Source: Candidatus Dechloromonas phosphorivorans (GTDB lineage Bacteria > Pseudomonadota > Gammaproteobacteria > Burkholderiales > Rhodocyclaceae). Taken from it: DNA of 64,000 nt. This document shows positions 14,940 through 24,246 of the stretch, in pieces. The position numbers were made by a program, and so were the translations under genes. A model generated the notes under the pieces. That model worked only from the letters and a program-made list of their open reading frames with translations, was not told where the DNA came from and made no database searches. The stretch covers positions 32,908-96,907 of the forward strand of contig JADKIP010000002.1 of NCBI GenBank assembly GCA_016721185.1. The letters are read 5' to 3'. Numbering within the stretch: the stretch's first letter is position 1; each line of letters opens with the position of its first letter.

Positions 14940-16352
14940 TTACAGCGTCACTGACTCGCCAGGCTGCGGCATACGCACGCCCGACCAGCCAAGTTTTTCC
15001 TCGATTGCCTGGACAAAATGGGTCGACGCACTGGATTCTCCATGCACAACAAACGTCTGCCCCGGCGACTGGTGAAAGCCGCCCAGCCAATCGAGCAAGG
15101 CTTTTTGATCAGCATGCGCGGAGAGGCCACCCACGGTATAAATTCTGGCCCGCACCGGCACTTGTTGGCCAAAAATACGGACCAGGCGAGCCCCATCGAC
15201 CAAGCGCCGCCCCAGCGAGCCAGCGGCCTGAAAACCGGTGATCAGGATGCTGCACTCGCTACGCGGCAAATTTTCGCGCAGGTGATACTTGATCCGTCCG
15301 GCTTCGCACATGCCGCTTGCCGAGATGATGACCGCACCGCTGCGCACATTGTTCAGCGCCTTGGAACGTTCGACATCAGCGACAAACTCAACTTTCATTT
15401 TTTCCGGATGCGCCTCTTGCCAGGCAATCAGCTCACGGGTTTCCGGATCAAGCACTTCCTGATGCGCCAAAGTAATGCGGGTCGCTTTGTTGGCCATCGG
15501 CGAATCGACATAAACCTTAAGCGGACTCAGGCGTTTTCGGCGCACCAGATCGGCCATCGTGTACAGCATTTCCTGCGTGCGCCCAACGGCAAAGGCCGGA
15601 ATGATCAGATTTCCCCCGGCCGCCCGCGTGCGCTCGAAAGCGCTGACAATTTCATCTTCGGTTTCGGGCAGGGAACGGTGCAAACGGTCGCCATAGGTCG
15701 ATTCAATCAACAGCACATCCGCTGCCGGCACCGGCTTTTCAGGGTCGTTCAGCACCGGGCGACCGGACATGCCGAGGTCGCCGGAAAAAACCAGCTTGCG
15801 CGGTCGACCTTCGTCAGTGACGGTCACTTCCAGCCAGGATGAACCGAGAATATGGCCGGCGTCATGAAAACAAACAGTGACGGTTTCAAGCGGTTTGATC
15901 GGGGTGCGATAAGCCACCGGCTGGAGCAGTTTGAGCGCATCAAGCGCCTGCGCTACCGAATAAAGCGGTGCCGGAATACCGCGCTCGACCTGACCACGCC
16001 GATGCCGATGGCGCAGTTGCCACTCCGCTTCCTTTTCCTGAATGAAAGCGCTGTCCGGCAACAAGACTTCGAGCAAATCGATGGTTGCCGGGGTGGCGTA
16101 GATCGGCCCCTTGTAACCCAGCATGGCCAGGCGCGGCAGCAAGCCGGAGTGATCGATGTGGGCATGCGTCAGTAAAACGAAGTCAATTTTGCGAACATCA
16201 AAGCCAAAATTGAGCGCATGGAGATTCTTCGTGCGGGCCTCCGGACCCCCTTGAAACATGCCGCAATCGACCAGAAAGCGGGTATCACCCGTTTCCACCA
16301 ACGTACAGGAACCGGTCACTTCACCGGCGGCACCGAGAAAACAGAGTCGCAT
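14940..16352 (-). CDS. Beta-CASP metallo-beta-lactamase-fold protein (RNase-like)
   Basis: The 470-residue protein has the metal-binding motif THAHIDHSG near residue 60 and the later beta-CASP motifs (GDLGMSG, ESTYGDR, an Asp/His region ending SAHADQKAL). This is the CPSF-like group of RNA-processing nucleases found in many bacteria, commonly next to PHA synthase and universal stress genes in betaproteobacteria. The ribosome site AGGGGG lies nine bases before the ATG. RNase activity is inferred from the family; its target is unknown. Confidence 0.9.
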   Translation of the reverse strand: MRLCFLGAAGEVTGSCTLVETGDTRFLVDCGMFQGGPEARTKNLHALNFGFDVRKIDFVLLTHAHIDHSGLLPRLAMLGYKGPIYATPATIDLLEVLLPDSAFIQEKEAEWQLRHRHRRGQVERGIPAPLYSVAQALDALKLLQPVAYRTPIKPLETVTVCFHDAGHILGSSWLEVTVTDEGRPRKLVFSGDLGMSGRPVLNDPEKPVPAADVLLIESTYGDRLHRSLPETEDEIVSAFERTRAAGGNLIIPAFAVGRTQEMLYTMADLVRRKRLSPLKVYVDSPMANKATRITLAHQEVLDPETRELIAWQEAHPEKMKVEFVADVERSKALNNVRSGAVIISASGMCEAGRIKYHLRENLPRSECSILITGFQAAGSLGRRLVDGARLVRIFGQQVPVRARIYTVGGLSAHADQKALLDWLGGFHQSPGQTFVVHGESSASTHFVQAIEEKLGWSGVRMPQPGESVTL

Positions 16353-16435
16353 ATTTTATTTCCCCCTGACTTGGCGTAGCATGAACTTCAACTAGGCGGA
16401 ATGCAACGCCAGCAGCCAGTTTCAGGAGGTAGACC

Positions 16436-16879
16436 ATGTTTAAACATATTCTTGTCCCAACCGACGGTTCCGAACTTTCCCAAGCCACTGCCAAGCGGGC
16501 CGTTTCGTTTGCCAAGGAAGCCGGCGCACGTGTAACGGTCTTTTTTGCCAAGCCGGAATATCCGATCGCCTATTTTGGCGAAGGTGCGCTGATCGATCCG
16601 ACGACACCGGAGAAATTTTCCGAGATGGCCGATCAGCAGGCTGAGCAGTATCTCGGCGAAGTTCAGGCCTTGTGCGCTACCGAAGGGGTTGAATGCGCGA
16701 CCATCTCAGCGACCAGTGATGTGCCTTATGAGGCCATCATTGAAGCAGCTGAGAAATCCGGCTGCGACCTGATTTTCATGGCTTCCCACGGTCGACGCGG
16801 ATTTAGCGGCTTTTTGCTGGGCAGCGAGACCAACAAGGTGCTGACCCACTCCAAGGTACCGGTGCTGGTTTACCGCTGA
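16436..16879 (+). CDS. Universal stress protein, UspA family
   Basis: The 147-residue single-domain protein begins MFKHILVPTDGS and ends with the ATP-binding signature GRRGFSGFLLGSETNKVL (G-2x-G-9x-G-S/T form). Such proteins bind ATP and help survival under starvation or low oxygen. It is divergent from the beta-CASP/phaC pair, with an 83-base shared promoter region; the ribosome site is AGGAGG. Confidence 0.94.
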   Translation: MFKHILVPTDGSELSQATAKRAVSFAKEAGARVTVFFAKPEYPIAYFGEGALIDPTTPEKFSEMADQQAEQYLGEVQALCATEGVECATISATSDVPYEAIIEAAEKSGCDLIFMASHGRRGFSGFLLGSETNKVLTHSKVPVLVYR

Positions 16880-16931
16880 GAAATTGCACTATTGAGCGTT
16901 GGTGTGTCGCTGTTGCCCAACGTTGCCCGCC

Positions 16932-16967
16932 GTTGCCTAACGCCTCGCTTGAACGAGGTTAGGCAAC
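16932..16967. terminator. Hairpin between usp and convergent exported-protein gene
   Basis: GTTGCCTAAC-gc-CTCG pairs with CGAGGTTAGGCAAC apart from a two-base bulge. It lies between two convergent genes and is preceded by imperfect GTTGCC repeats. No long T-run follows, so its strength as terminator is uncertain. Confidence 0.55.
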
Positions 16968-16989
16968 AGTAGCGTTGCAGAACAATCGT

Positions 16990-17703
16990 TCAGCGTGCCG
17001 AGCAGTGTGCCTGCCCCGGCAGGATGCGGCAGAGGATGCGGCCGTTATTCGTATCAACAAAATCCACCTCATCGAGCGCGCCCATCAGGTAGCGCTTTTT
17101 CAGCGTGAAATCGGTCGGCTTGCCATAGGTGGCCTTCCAGAACGTCGTACTTTCGCTGATCACTGGCTCGATCAAATGCGCCCTCGCCCGTAAGCCGACA
17201 TGGCCGGCAGCGCTGGCCGGTAGGTCGGCGCTAAAACCGGCGTTGTCATCGACCAGGCGCGGGTAGAAATCGTAGAGATTCTCAAACGCCAGAAAATAGT
17301 CGTAGCGCCAGCTCACCTTCATTTGCTGGACGACGCCGATCTTGTCCTCGTGGGCGTACTCGCCGCGTTCAACCGCCACCGACTGCAGCGGCAGGAATTT
17401 GTACTGGTAATAGTCGTCGACCGCAGGATCGGCCAATGGGCGCCAGCTCCAGCCCTCGGTCAGCTGGTTGAAAGCCATCCGATAGCGCGCCTCAACCCGC
17501 TCACCGACGACCTCGACGGTAAAGCCTGAACTGGCCGAGAGATCGACATCAACTTCGATTTTTTCTCCCGGCTTGGCGTGCAAGCTTGCCTGCGGCAACT
17601 GCGCCAAGGCTTCGAACTGCCGATCAGCCGGCTCAGCGGCCTGCGCCGGTGAAAAAATGGCGGCCGCTGCAACTACCGAAATTACGCTTCTGAGGAAAAT
17701 CAT
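16990..17703 (-). CDS. Exported protein of unknown function, exporter-linked
   Basis: I do not recognise this family. The start at 17703 (MIFLRSVIS) has AGGA five bases upstream. A signal peptide ends near AQAAEP, giving a mature periplasmic protein of about 215 residues rich in aromatic residues and beta-type segments, with two Cys near the C-terminus (RILCRILPGQAHCSAR) that could form a disulphide. It follows the YhiI-RbbA-YhhJ exporter genes on the same strand with a gap of about 100 bases, so it may be a periplasmic partner or cargo-related protein of that exporter. Confidence 0.7.
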   Translation of the reverse strand: MIFLRSVISVVAAAAIFSPAQAAEPADRQFEALAQLPQASLHAKPGEKIEVDVDLSASSGFTVEVVGERVEARYRMAFNQLTEGWSWRPLADPAVDDYYQYKFLPLQSVAVERGEYAHEDKIGVVQQMKVSWRYDYFLAFENLYDFYPRLVDDNAGFSADLPASAAGHVGLRARAHLIEPVISESTTFWKATYGKPTDFTLKKRYLMGALDEVDFVDTNNGRILCRILPGQAHCSAR

Positions 17704-17801
17704 GGTGATCCTGAACTCGGTCATTTAGGCGAAAACGGCAACCATGCTGAACCGGCCAGCGCGCCAAGCCAATGATGCACATCAACGAACCCTGATGGCG
17801 C

Positions 17802-18926
17802 TCAGCCCTGCGTCTGGGTCACCGCCTTGCGGAAGCGGAAGAGCGCGACACCGAAAAAGCAGGCACCGACCGCCGTCATCGCCAGCAAATCACGCCAGAC
17901 GACAGCGAACCCTGCCCCACGATAAAGAATGGCCTGGGCGAGGCGGACGAAATAGGTGGTCGGCGCCGCGAGCATGATGTTCTGAACCAGCGGCGGCATG
18001 CTCTCGCGTGGCGAAACGCCGCCAGAGAGCATCATCAGGGGAATGATGCAGAGGATGACGAGCAGCCCGAGTTGCGGCATCGAGCGGGCCAGCGTGCCAA
18101 GAAAGATGCCAATCGAGGCTGCGGCAAACAGGTAGCAGGCGGCAGCGGCGAGAAAGAGCGGAATCGAACCCGAGATCGGGACTTTCAATACCTGTTGCAC
18201 CATGACCAGCAAGGCAAAGGTGACGCCGATCAGCACCGCCAAGCCATTCGCCCATATTTTAGCCATCATGATTTCGGCAGGGGTCAGCGGCATGACCAGC
18301 AGGTGTTCGATGGTGCCGTGCTCGCGTTCGCGAATAAAGGCGGCGCCGACCAGAATGATGGTCAGCATGGTGACGTTGTTGATCACTTCCATCACCCCGC
18401 CGAACCAGACGCCAGTCAGGTTGGGGTTGAAGAGGACGCGGGTGGTCAGCTTGATCGGCGACTCGGCGCCGTCGCGCTTGCCGGTGAGGTATTCATTCAC
18501 TTCGCCGAGCGCGATGCTCTTGATGTAGGTGGCGCCGATAAAGGCCTGGCCCATGATCGTGGCGTCGATATTGAGCTGGATATCGGGCACGCGGCCGGCC
18601 TCTACGTTGCGCTGAAAATTGGCTGGAATGATCAGGGTGAAGTTGTAGCGCCCGGAGTCCATTGCCGCATCGAGTTCATTTAATCCAATTTGCTGCGGTG
18701 GACGGAAATAAGGGGCATAAAAAGCGCCGACGATACGCCGGGAAAGTGGCGACTGATCTTCATCAACCACCGCCACCGGGGCATTGCGCAGTTCTTGCGA
18801 GGCGCCGGTCGCCGCGGTGTAGATGGCGCCGGAAAAGGCCCAGCAGATCAGGATCAGCAGCACTTTGTCGGCCCACAGGCTTTTGAGTTCCTTCAGCCCC
18901 AGACGGTAGATATTGTCGAGCCGCAT
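17802..18926 (-). CDS. ABC-2 type transporter permease (YhhJ-like)
   Basis: The 374-residue inner-membrane protein has one N-terminal helix (VLLILICWAFSGAIY), a large periplasmic loop of about 150 residues, and five or six C-terminal helices, the classic ABC-2 permease layout. It ends the operon adaptor-ATPase-permease: the RbbA-type ATPase stop lies three bases upstream of its start. The complex probably exports a hydrophobic compound or drug across the envelope with the adaptor and an outer-membrane channel encoded elsewhere. Confidence 0.9.
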   Translation of the reverse strand: MRLDNIYRLGLKELKSLWADKVLLILICWAFSGAIYTAATGASQELRNAPVAVVDEDQSPLSRRIVGAFYAPYFRPPQQIGLNELDAAMDSGRYNFTLIIPANFQRNVEAGRVPDIQLNIDATIMGQAFIGATYIKSIALGEVNEYLTGKRDGAESPIKLTTRVLFNPNLTGVWFGGVMEVINNVTMLTIILVGAAFIREREHGTIEHLLVMPLTPAEIMMAKIWANGLAVLIGVTFALLVMVQQVLKVPISGSIPLFLAAAACYLFAAASIGIFLGTLARSMPQLGLLVILCIIPLMMLSGGVSPRESMPPLVQNIMLAAPTTYFVRLAQAILYRGAGFAVVWRDLLAMTAVGACFFGVALFRFRKAVTQTQG

Positions 18927-18928
18927 GA

Positions 18929-21763
18929 CTATTTCTCCTGCTTGCGCAGCAGCGCGACCGAGAGCAGCGTCAGCACCGGGATGAAGGCGGCCAGGGCGAT
19001 AAACTGCGGTATCAGGTCGGCAAAGCCCAGGGCCTTGGTGTAAGTGCCGCGGCAGATCACCAGAAAATAGCTGGCCGGGAAGAACTGGCCGATCCAGTAA
19101 CTCACCCCTTCCAGCGCCGCGACCGGCGTGGTCAACCCGGAAAAGCCGATGGTGGGCAGCATGGTCAGGATTGCGGTACCGAAGAGCGCGGCGATCTGCG
19201 TACTGGTAAAGGTCGAGATCAGCAGGCCGAAACCGGTGGTGGTAATGACGTAAAGCACGGCGCCGAAACTGAGCGCCAGCAAACTACCTTTGAGCGGCAC
19301 ATGGAACATGATCTGCGACTGGATGACGAGCAGCACGAAGCTGATCAGCGCCAAGGCGATGTAGGGCAACTGTTTGCCGAGCAGAAATTCGAGGCGGGTG
19401 ACCGGGGTGACGTAGAGGTTGGTGATGGAGCCGAGTTCCTTCTCGCGCACCACGCCGAGCGCCATCAGGATGGCCGGGATGAAGATCAGCAACATCGGAA
19501 TAACCGCGGGCACCATGGCGTAGATGCTCTTGAAATCCTGGTTGTAGCGGTAGCGGGAAACGATATTGACCGGGTAGCGGCTGGTCGTGCCGGTCGATTC
19601 AAGGATCAGTTGCTGGACGTAATCAAGATGCAGACCTTGCACGTAACCGCGCACGGTTTCGCCGCGAAAGGGCATGGCGCCATCAATCCAGACGCCGATT
19701 TCCGGCCAGTGGCTGCGCCGCAGATCGCGCCCGAAACTGGCCGGAATATCGATGGCCAGCGCCAGTTCGCCATTGACCATTCGCCGCTCCAGATCGATGT
19801 CGTCGAGAATCGGCGGCTGCTCGATGAAATAGCGCGAACCGGCGATGTTCTGAATGTAGGCGCGGCTTTCCGGGGATTGGTCGCGGTCGAGCACGGCGAA
19901 ACGCAAGCCTTCGACATCCATCGAAATACCAAAGCCGAGCACGAACATCAGCAACACCGAACCGAGCAAGGCGAAGGCCAGCCGGATCGGGTCACGACGC
20001 AACTCCAGCATTTCGCGGTAAGCGTAGCCAAGCAGCCGGCGCAGGCTGAAGGCGCTCACCGCCTTCAAAGGGCGGGTAGGTTGAGTCCCGGACGGCAACT
20101 CATCCTCATCTTGGTCGCCGCTTTCAGGAAGGAGGGACGCTCCCACATCGCCAGTTCTCGATTTTTGCGTTTTTTCCCGGTCGACCGTAGGGCCAGCCGT
20201 TGCTTCCATAGTCGCAGCAGTTGCCATGCCCACCCCGGTCGCCTCTTCCAGATAGCTGATAAACGCCTCTTCCAGGTTCTCCTTGCCCCGCTTCTCGCAA
20301 AGCCCGGCCGGCGTATCGCTGGCCAGCACTTTGCCGGCGTGCATCAGCGAAATGCGGTCGCAGCGCTCGGCTTCGTTCATGAAGTGCGTCGAGATGAAAA
20401 TGGTGACGCCCTGCTGGCGCGAAAGCTCGACCAGCAGCGCCCAGAAATCGTCACGCGCCACCGGGTCGACACCGGAGGTGGGCTCGTCGAGGATCAGCAG
20501 TTTCGGTTCATGCACCACCGCCACCGCCAGCGAGAGGCGCTGGCGGATGCCCAATGGCAAGTCGGAAGCGGCCTTGTCGGCATAAGGCTCCAGGCCAAAA
20601 CGCTGCATCAGTTCGGCAATGCGCGGACCGCGCCGCTCATCCGGCAAATGGAAGAGCCGGGCGTGCAGATCGAGGTTGGCACGCACCGTCAGTTCGCCAT
20701 ACAGCGAGAAAGACTGTGACATGTAACCGACCTGTTTGCGGGTTTCCAGATCGCGCGCATCGATTGGCTTGCCGAACAGTTTGGCCACGCCTTCAGTCGG
20801 CGTCAGCAGGCCGGTCAGCATTTTCATCGTGGTCGTCTTGCCGCAACCGTTGGAGCCCAGGAAGCCGAAAATCTCCCCTGGCTCGATCTTGAAACTGACG
20901 TGGTCGACCGCTGTAAAGTCACCAAAACGCTGCGACAGATTTTCTGCCTCGATGGCAAACGTATCGCCATCGCCAACGCGGGGTGGGATGACCAGTTCGT
21001 GATGCGCCTGCCGGCGCGCCTCGGGTAATAGCTGGATGAAGGCGGCGTCGAGCGTCGTCTGCCCGGTTTGGGTCTTCAGCTCATCCGGTGTGCCGCTGCC
21101 GATCACCTTGCCGGCATCCATCGCCACCAGCCAGTCAAAATGCTCGGCTTCTTCCATGTAGGCGGTGGCCACCAACACACTCATGCCCGGCCGGCGGGCG
21201 TGAATGCTGTCAATCAGCTCCCAGAACTGGCGCCGTGAAAGCGGGTCGACGCCGGTCGTCGGCTCGTCGAGAATCAGTAAATCGGGATCATGAATCAAGG
21301 CGCAACATAGCCCAAGCTTCTGCTTCATGCCGCCGGAAAGCTTGGCCGCCGGCCGTTCGCGGAAGGCTTCGAGGCCGGTGCTGGTCAGCAGTTCGGCGAT
21401 ACGCCGCTCACGTTCGAGACGATTCTGGCCAAACAGGCGGCCAAAGAAATCGACGTTCTCAAACACTGAGAGTGTCGGGTACAAATTCTTGCCCAGCCCT
21501 TGCGGCATGTAGGCAATACGCGGCTGGACCGAGGCGCGGAAACGCCGCTCGCCGATGTCGCCACCGAGCACCTCCACCTTGCCACTCTGGATCTTTCGCG
21601 CCCCTGAAACCAGCGCCAGCAAGGAAGATTTGCCAACGCCATCCGGCCCGATCAAACCGACCATGCCGCCGGCCGGCAACGCAATATCGATCGCCTCTAG
21701 CGCGACGCTGGCACCGTAACGGTGGCTGACGCCGGATAAGCGGGCGACCGGCGGAAGCGCCAT
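18929..21763 (-). CDS. rbbA: RbbA-type ABC transporter: two ATPase domains fused to an ABC-2 permease
   Basis: The 944-residue protein has a first ATPase domain (Walker A GPDGVGKSS, signature LSGGMKQ, Walker B LLILDEPTTGVD), a second ATPase domain (GSNGCGKTT, unusual signature LPLGIRQ, LLILDEPTSGVD) near residues 275-500, a charged linker, and a C-terminal ABC-2 membrane domain from about residue 580. This is the RbbA/YhiH architecture; the E. coli member was described as ribosome-associated, but operon context supports an exporter. It begins six bases after the adaptor gene. Confidence 0.92.
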   Translation of the reverse strand: MALPPVARLSGVSHRYGASVALEAIDIALPAGGMVGLIGPDGVGKSSLLALVSGARKIQSGKVEVLGGDIGERRFRASVQPRIAYMPQGLGKNLYPTLSVFENVDFFGRLFGQNRLERERRIAELLTSTGLEAFRERPAAKLSGGMKQKLGLCCALIHDPDLLILDEPTTGVDPLSRRQFWELIDSIHARRPGMSVLVATAYMEEAEHFDWLVAMDAGKVIGSGTPDELKTQTGQTTLDAAFIQLLPEARRQAHHELVIPPRVGDGDTFAIEAENLSQRFGDFTAVDHVSFKIEPGEIFGFLGSNGCGKTTTMKMLTGLLTPTEGVAKLFGKPIDARDLETRKQVGYMSQSFSLYGELTVRANLDLHARLFHLPDERRGPRIAELMQRFGLEPYADKAASDLPLGIRQRLSLAVAVVHEPKLLILDEPTSGVDPVARDDFWALLVELSRQQGVTIFISTHFMNEAERCDRISLMHAGKVLASDTPAGLCEKRGKENLEEAFISYLEEATGVGMATAATMEATAGPTVDREKTQKSRTGDVGASLLPESGDQDEDELPSGTQPTRPLKAVSAFSLRRLLGYAYREMLELRRDPIRLAFALLGSVLLMFVLGFGISMDVEGLRFAVLDRDQSPESRAYIQNIAGSRYFIEQPPILDDIDLERRMVNGELALAIDIPASFGRDLRRSHWPEIGVWIDGAMPFRGETVRGYVQGLHLDYVQQLILESTGTTSRYPVNIVSRYRYNQDFKSIYAMVPAVIPMLLIFIPAILMALGVVREKELGSITNLYVTPVTRLEFLLGKQLPYIALALISFVLLVIQSQIMFHVPLKGSLLALSFGAVLYVITTTGFGLLISTFTSTQIAALFGTAILTMLPTIGFSGLTTPVAALEGVSYWIGQFFPASYFLVICRGTYTKALGFADLIPQFIALAAFIPVLTLLSVALLRKQEK

Positions 21764-21769
21764 GTCGAT

Positions 21770-22756
21770 CTACTTTCCGTTGACCTGCAGGTTGGCCGGC
21801 CACGGCGCATTGGCCTCCAGCCGCACCGTGGCAACACCGGGCATGCCGCCCTTGGCCAGATTGCGATGCGCCGCCAGCCAGGCGGCATCAGCCTTGACCT
21901 TGAGGCGGAACATCAGTTTTTCGCGCTCGGTACGGGTTTCCACCTCACGCGGGGTGAATTGCGCCTTCGGGGCGACAAAACTGACCGTGGCCGGAATCAC
22001 CTGCCCCGGCAGCGCGTCGAGCACGATGCGCGCCTCGCTGTTGAGCATGACCTGCCCCGCCTTGTCGGTCGGCAGGTAAATCGTCATGTACATATCGGAA
22101 AGATCGAGCAGCGTCAGCACCTTGCCCCCCGCCGCCAACACCTCGCCCGGCTCAGCCAGACGGTAAAGCACGCGGCCATTGATCGGCGCCTTCAACGACG
22201 CATCATTCACCGCAACTTTCAGGCTTTCCACCCTGGCCTCGGCCGCAGCAACCGCCGCATCGGCCCCGCCCACCTGGCTCTGCGCCTGCGCCATCCCCGC
22301 CATCGCACCCTCCATGCCAGTCAGGTCTGTATCAAGTTTGTTGCGGCTGATAAAACCCTTGCCAACCAATTCCTCGGAACGCTTCAGGGTCTTGCCGGCC
22401 AGCGCAACATCGGATTTCGACTTGCGCACCCCGGCCCGCTTTTCATCAAGTGCCTGCTGCGCCTGCCGCACCTGTGCCTCGGTCGCCAGCAACTGGGCGC
22501 GCAGATCATCGGCATCGAGCCGCGCCACCACCGCACCCGCCACTACCATGTCGCCTTCGCGCGGTCCGAGTTCGCTCAAGCGCCCGGCAAACTTGGTCGC
22601 AACATCAACCTCAATCGCCTCCAGACGACCGTTTCCCGAGGCAAAACCCGCCGGCAACCCCGCTGGACGCTGGTAATAAAGGTAAAAAGCAATGGCTGCG
22701 GTCAACGCCGCAAATAGGGCAAAAATCAATATTTTGCCAAGACGAGAACGGTCCAT
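21770..22756 (-). CDS. HlyD-family periplasmic adaptor (YhiI-like)
   Basis: The 328-residue membrane-fusion protein has one N-terminal membrane anchor (IFALFAALTAAIAFYLYY), a split lipoyl domain (GRLEAIEVDVATKFAGRL and APINGRVLYRLAEPGEV), a coiled-coil hairpin at residues 90-190 and a beta-barrel region. It links the ABC exporter to an outer-membrane channel and is the first gene of the three-gene operon. A perfect palindrome that looks like a TetR-family operator lies 20 bases upstream of the start codon. Confidence 0.92.
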   Translation of the reverse strand: MDRSRLGKILIFALFAALTAAIAFYLYYQRPAGLPAGFASGNGRLEAIEVDVATKFAGRLSELGPREGDMVVAGAVVARLDADDLRAQLLATEAQVRQAQQALDEKRAGVRKSKSDVALAGKTLKRSEELVGKGFISRNKLDTDLTGMEGAMAGMAQAQSQVGGADAAVAAAEARVESLKVAVNDASLKAPINGRVLYRLAEPGEVLAAGGKVLTLLDLSDMYMTIYLPTDKAGQVMLNSEARIVLDALPGQVIPATVSFVAPKAQFTPREVETRTEREKLMFRLKVKADAAWLAAHRNLAKGGMPGVATVRLEANAPWPANLQVNGK

Positions 22757-22775
22757 AAGCCCCCCGATCGTTTAC

Positions 22776-22789
22776 TGACCAATTGGTCA
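22776..22789. promoter_or_regulatory. 14-bp perfect palindrome, TetR-type operator
   Basis: TGACCAATTGGTCA is a perfect dyad 20 bases before the adaptor start codon, in the expected promoter region. TetR/AcrR/CecR repressors that guard exporters bind sites of this kind. No TetR gene lies in the window, so the repressor must be elsewhere. Confidence 0.65.
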
Positions 22790-22942
22790 TTAGCTGATCA
22801 AATTATAGGCTTCGGGGGTACAAATGCCAGTGGTGAAATGATGAGTAGATGCAACTATGTGGGCTTGGGCACATAAGACTCAATGGCACAAATCGAAGCT
22901 GTTTTCGCCCTTCACTGCTGAGCCAGCTTCGTACTGTCGCCC

Positions 22943-23695
22943 TCAGTAACTCTTCCTGACCTGCCGGACGCGACTCCCATCCTGGGAAATCAGCATCAGC
23001 GCGGGAATGTCGGCGCGGTAATTCCTACCATTGGGCGCGCGACCGGCTTTCATCAAAATCCCGTCCGCCATCAGTTCGTTCAGCAGGCGGCTGATTGTCT
23101 CCGGCGTAATACCGATGATGCTGCCGAAATCGGTAATCTTCAGACGATGCACCCGATCACTGTCGCCGATGCGCAGTTGCAGCAGCAGTCTCGCCAGACG
23201 AACCTTGGCCGGTACCGTATTGCTGACCAATTCGGACAGCCAGTTATCTGCCTCCCGCAGCGCCTCCTGCGACTTTTCAAAAAGGCGAAGCTGCAGCGCG
23301 GGATGGTCGGCAATGAACTGACGAAAATGGGTGATAGGAATCCGGCACAGATGAGCTTCGGTCAGCGCAATCGCCGTGTGTTGCTGATCGTCGGTAAATA
23401 CCGACTCCAAGGCGACGACATCGCTTTTCTTGAGAAAGCGAACGATGCGCTGGTTGCCACTGGCATCGTAGCGAACCAGCTTGATCAACCCATGGCGAAC
23501 GCAATAAACCGCCGATGCCTTGTCGGTTTCATTGTAAAGCGTGGCACCTGCCTCAAAAACCAGATCGTCAATAGGCGTGTGAAAAGCAAGGAGATCTTCC
23601 AGGCTGACGTCGGCACAAACCATGGTGCTGCGTAAGGAACACGTAAAACAGTTGCTGCGTCCGGCACATTTATGGGTTCTATTTGCGGTGGTCAT
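22943..23695 (-). CDS. Crp/Fnr-family transcription regulator with N-terminal cysteine cluster
   Basis: The 250-residue protein has a cyclic-nucleotide-type beta-barrel (residues 40-150), a dimer helix and a C-terminal helix-turn-helix (TDFGSIIGITPETISRLLNEL). The N-terminus carries four Cys in KCAGRSNCFTCSLRSTMVC, reminiscent of the iron-sulphur ligands of FNR but with spacing C-x5-C-x2-C-x7-C, and another Cys lies in HLCRIP near residue 135. It may sense oxygen, redox or NO. It stands alone on the minus strand; the FNR-like box at 11576 could be one of its sites, which is inference. Confidence 0.88.
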   Translation of the reverse strand: MTTANRTHKCAGRSNCFTCSLRSTMVCADVSLEDLLAFHTPIDDLVFEAGATLYNETDKASAVYCVRHGLIKLVRYDASGNQRIVRFLKKSDVVALESVFTDDQQHTAIALTEAHLCRIPITHFRQFIADHPALQLRLFEKSQEALREADNWLSELVSNTVPAKVRLARLLLQLRIGDSDRVHRLKITDFGSIIGITPETISRLLNELMADGILMKAGRAPNGRNYRADIPALMLISQDGSRVRQVRKSY

Positions 23696-23826
23696 TGGCT
23701 ATTCATGGGGGCAGGATTGACGGCGGAATTTGCGAGAGTCGGACGAAAAAAACGTTGACCCTTGTTAAGAAGCTGAATTCAGGAAATAACGTTCTGCCGA
23801 ATCTGGCAACAAGTCAAGTCGCCCGC

Positions 23827-24243
23827 TCACGGCGCCGGATCGGACACAAACCCGATCCGCACTAACCCAGCCTTGGCCGCCACCGCCATGACCTTAGCCA
23901 CCGTTTCGTAATGCACATGGCGGTCAGCCCGGATATGCACCTCGGGCTGCAGTTCCTTGCTCGCCTCGGCGGCAAAGCGTGGCGGCAGATTGTCCAGCAT
24001 CACCGCTTCACCATTCCAGAACAACTCACCGCTTTCTCGAATACCGAACTCGATGTGTTCCGGCTTGGTGATATTGACGCTGCTCGATGCCTTGGGCAGA
24101 TCAATCTTCACCGAGTGGGTGAGCAACGGTGCGGTGACGATAAAGATCACCAGCAGTACCAGCATGACATCGACCAGCGGCACCACGTTCATGTCCGCCA
24201 TCGGCATCTTGCCGCGATAGCGATTGAAGCTTCCCTGCGCCAT
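23827..24243 (-). CDS. exbD: Biopolymer transport protein ExbD
   Basis: The 138-residue protein has one N-terminal membrane helix with the functional Asp in VVPLVDVMLVLLVIFIV near residue 25, and a periplasmic domain with the ExbD fold. It is the last gene of the TonB energising system, four bases after exbB. With ExbB it uses the proton gradient to drive TonB and thereby the outer-membrane receptors encoded upstream. Confidence 0.93.
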   Translation of the reverse strand: MAQGSFNRYRGKMPMADMNVVPLVDVMLVLLVIFIVTAPLLTHSVKIDLPKASSSVNITKPEHIEFGIRESGELFWNGEAVMLDNLPPRFAAEASKELQPEVHIRADRHVHYETVAKVMAVAAKAGLVRIGFVSDPAP

Positions 24244-24246
24244 AAC

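Noticed and set aside
19301..20719. 472-codon open frame on the plus strand
   Set aside because: It is the antisense of the RbbA-type ABC gene, with no recognisable domain and a composition expected from GC-rich antisense frames.
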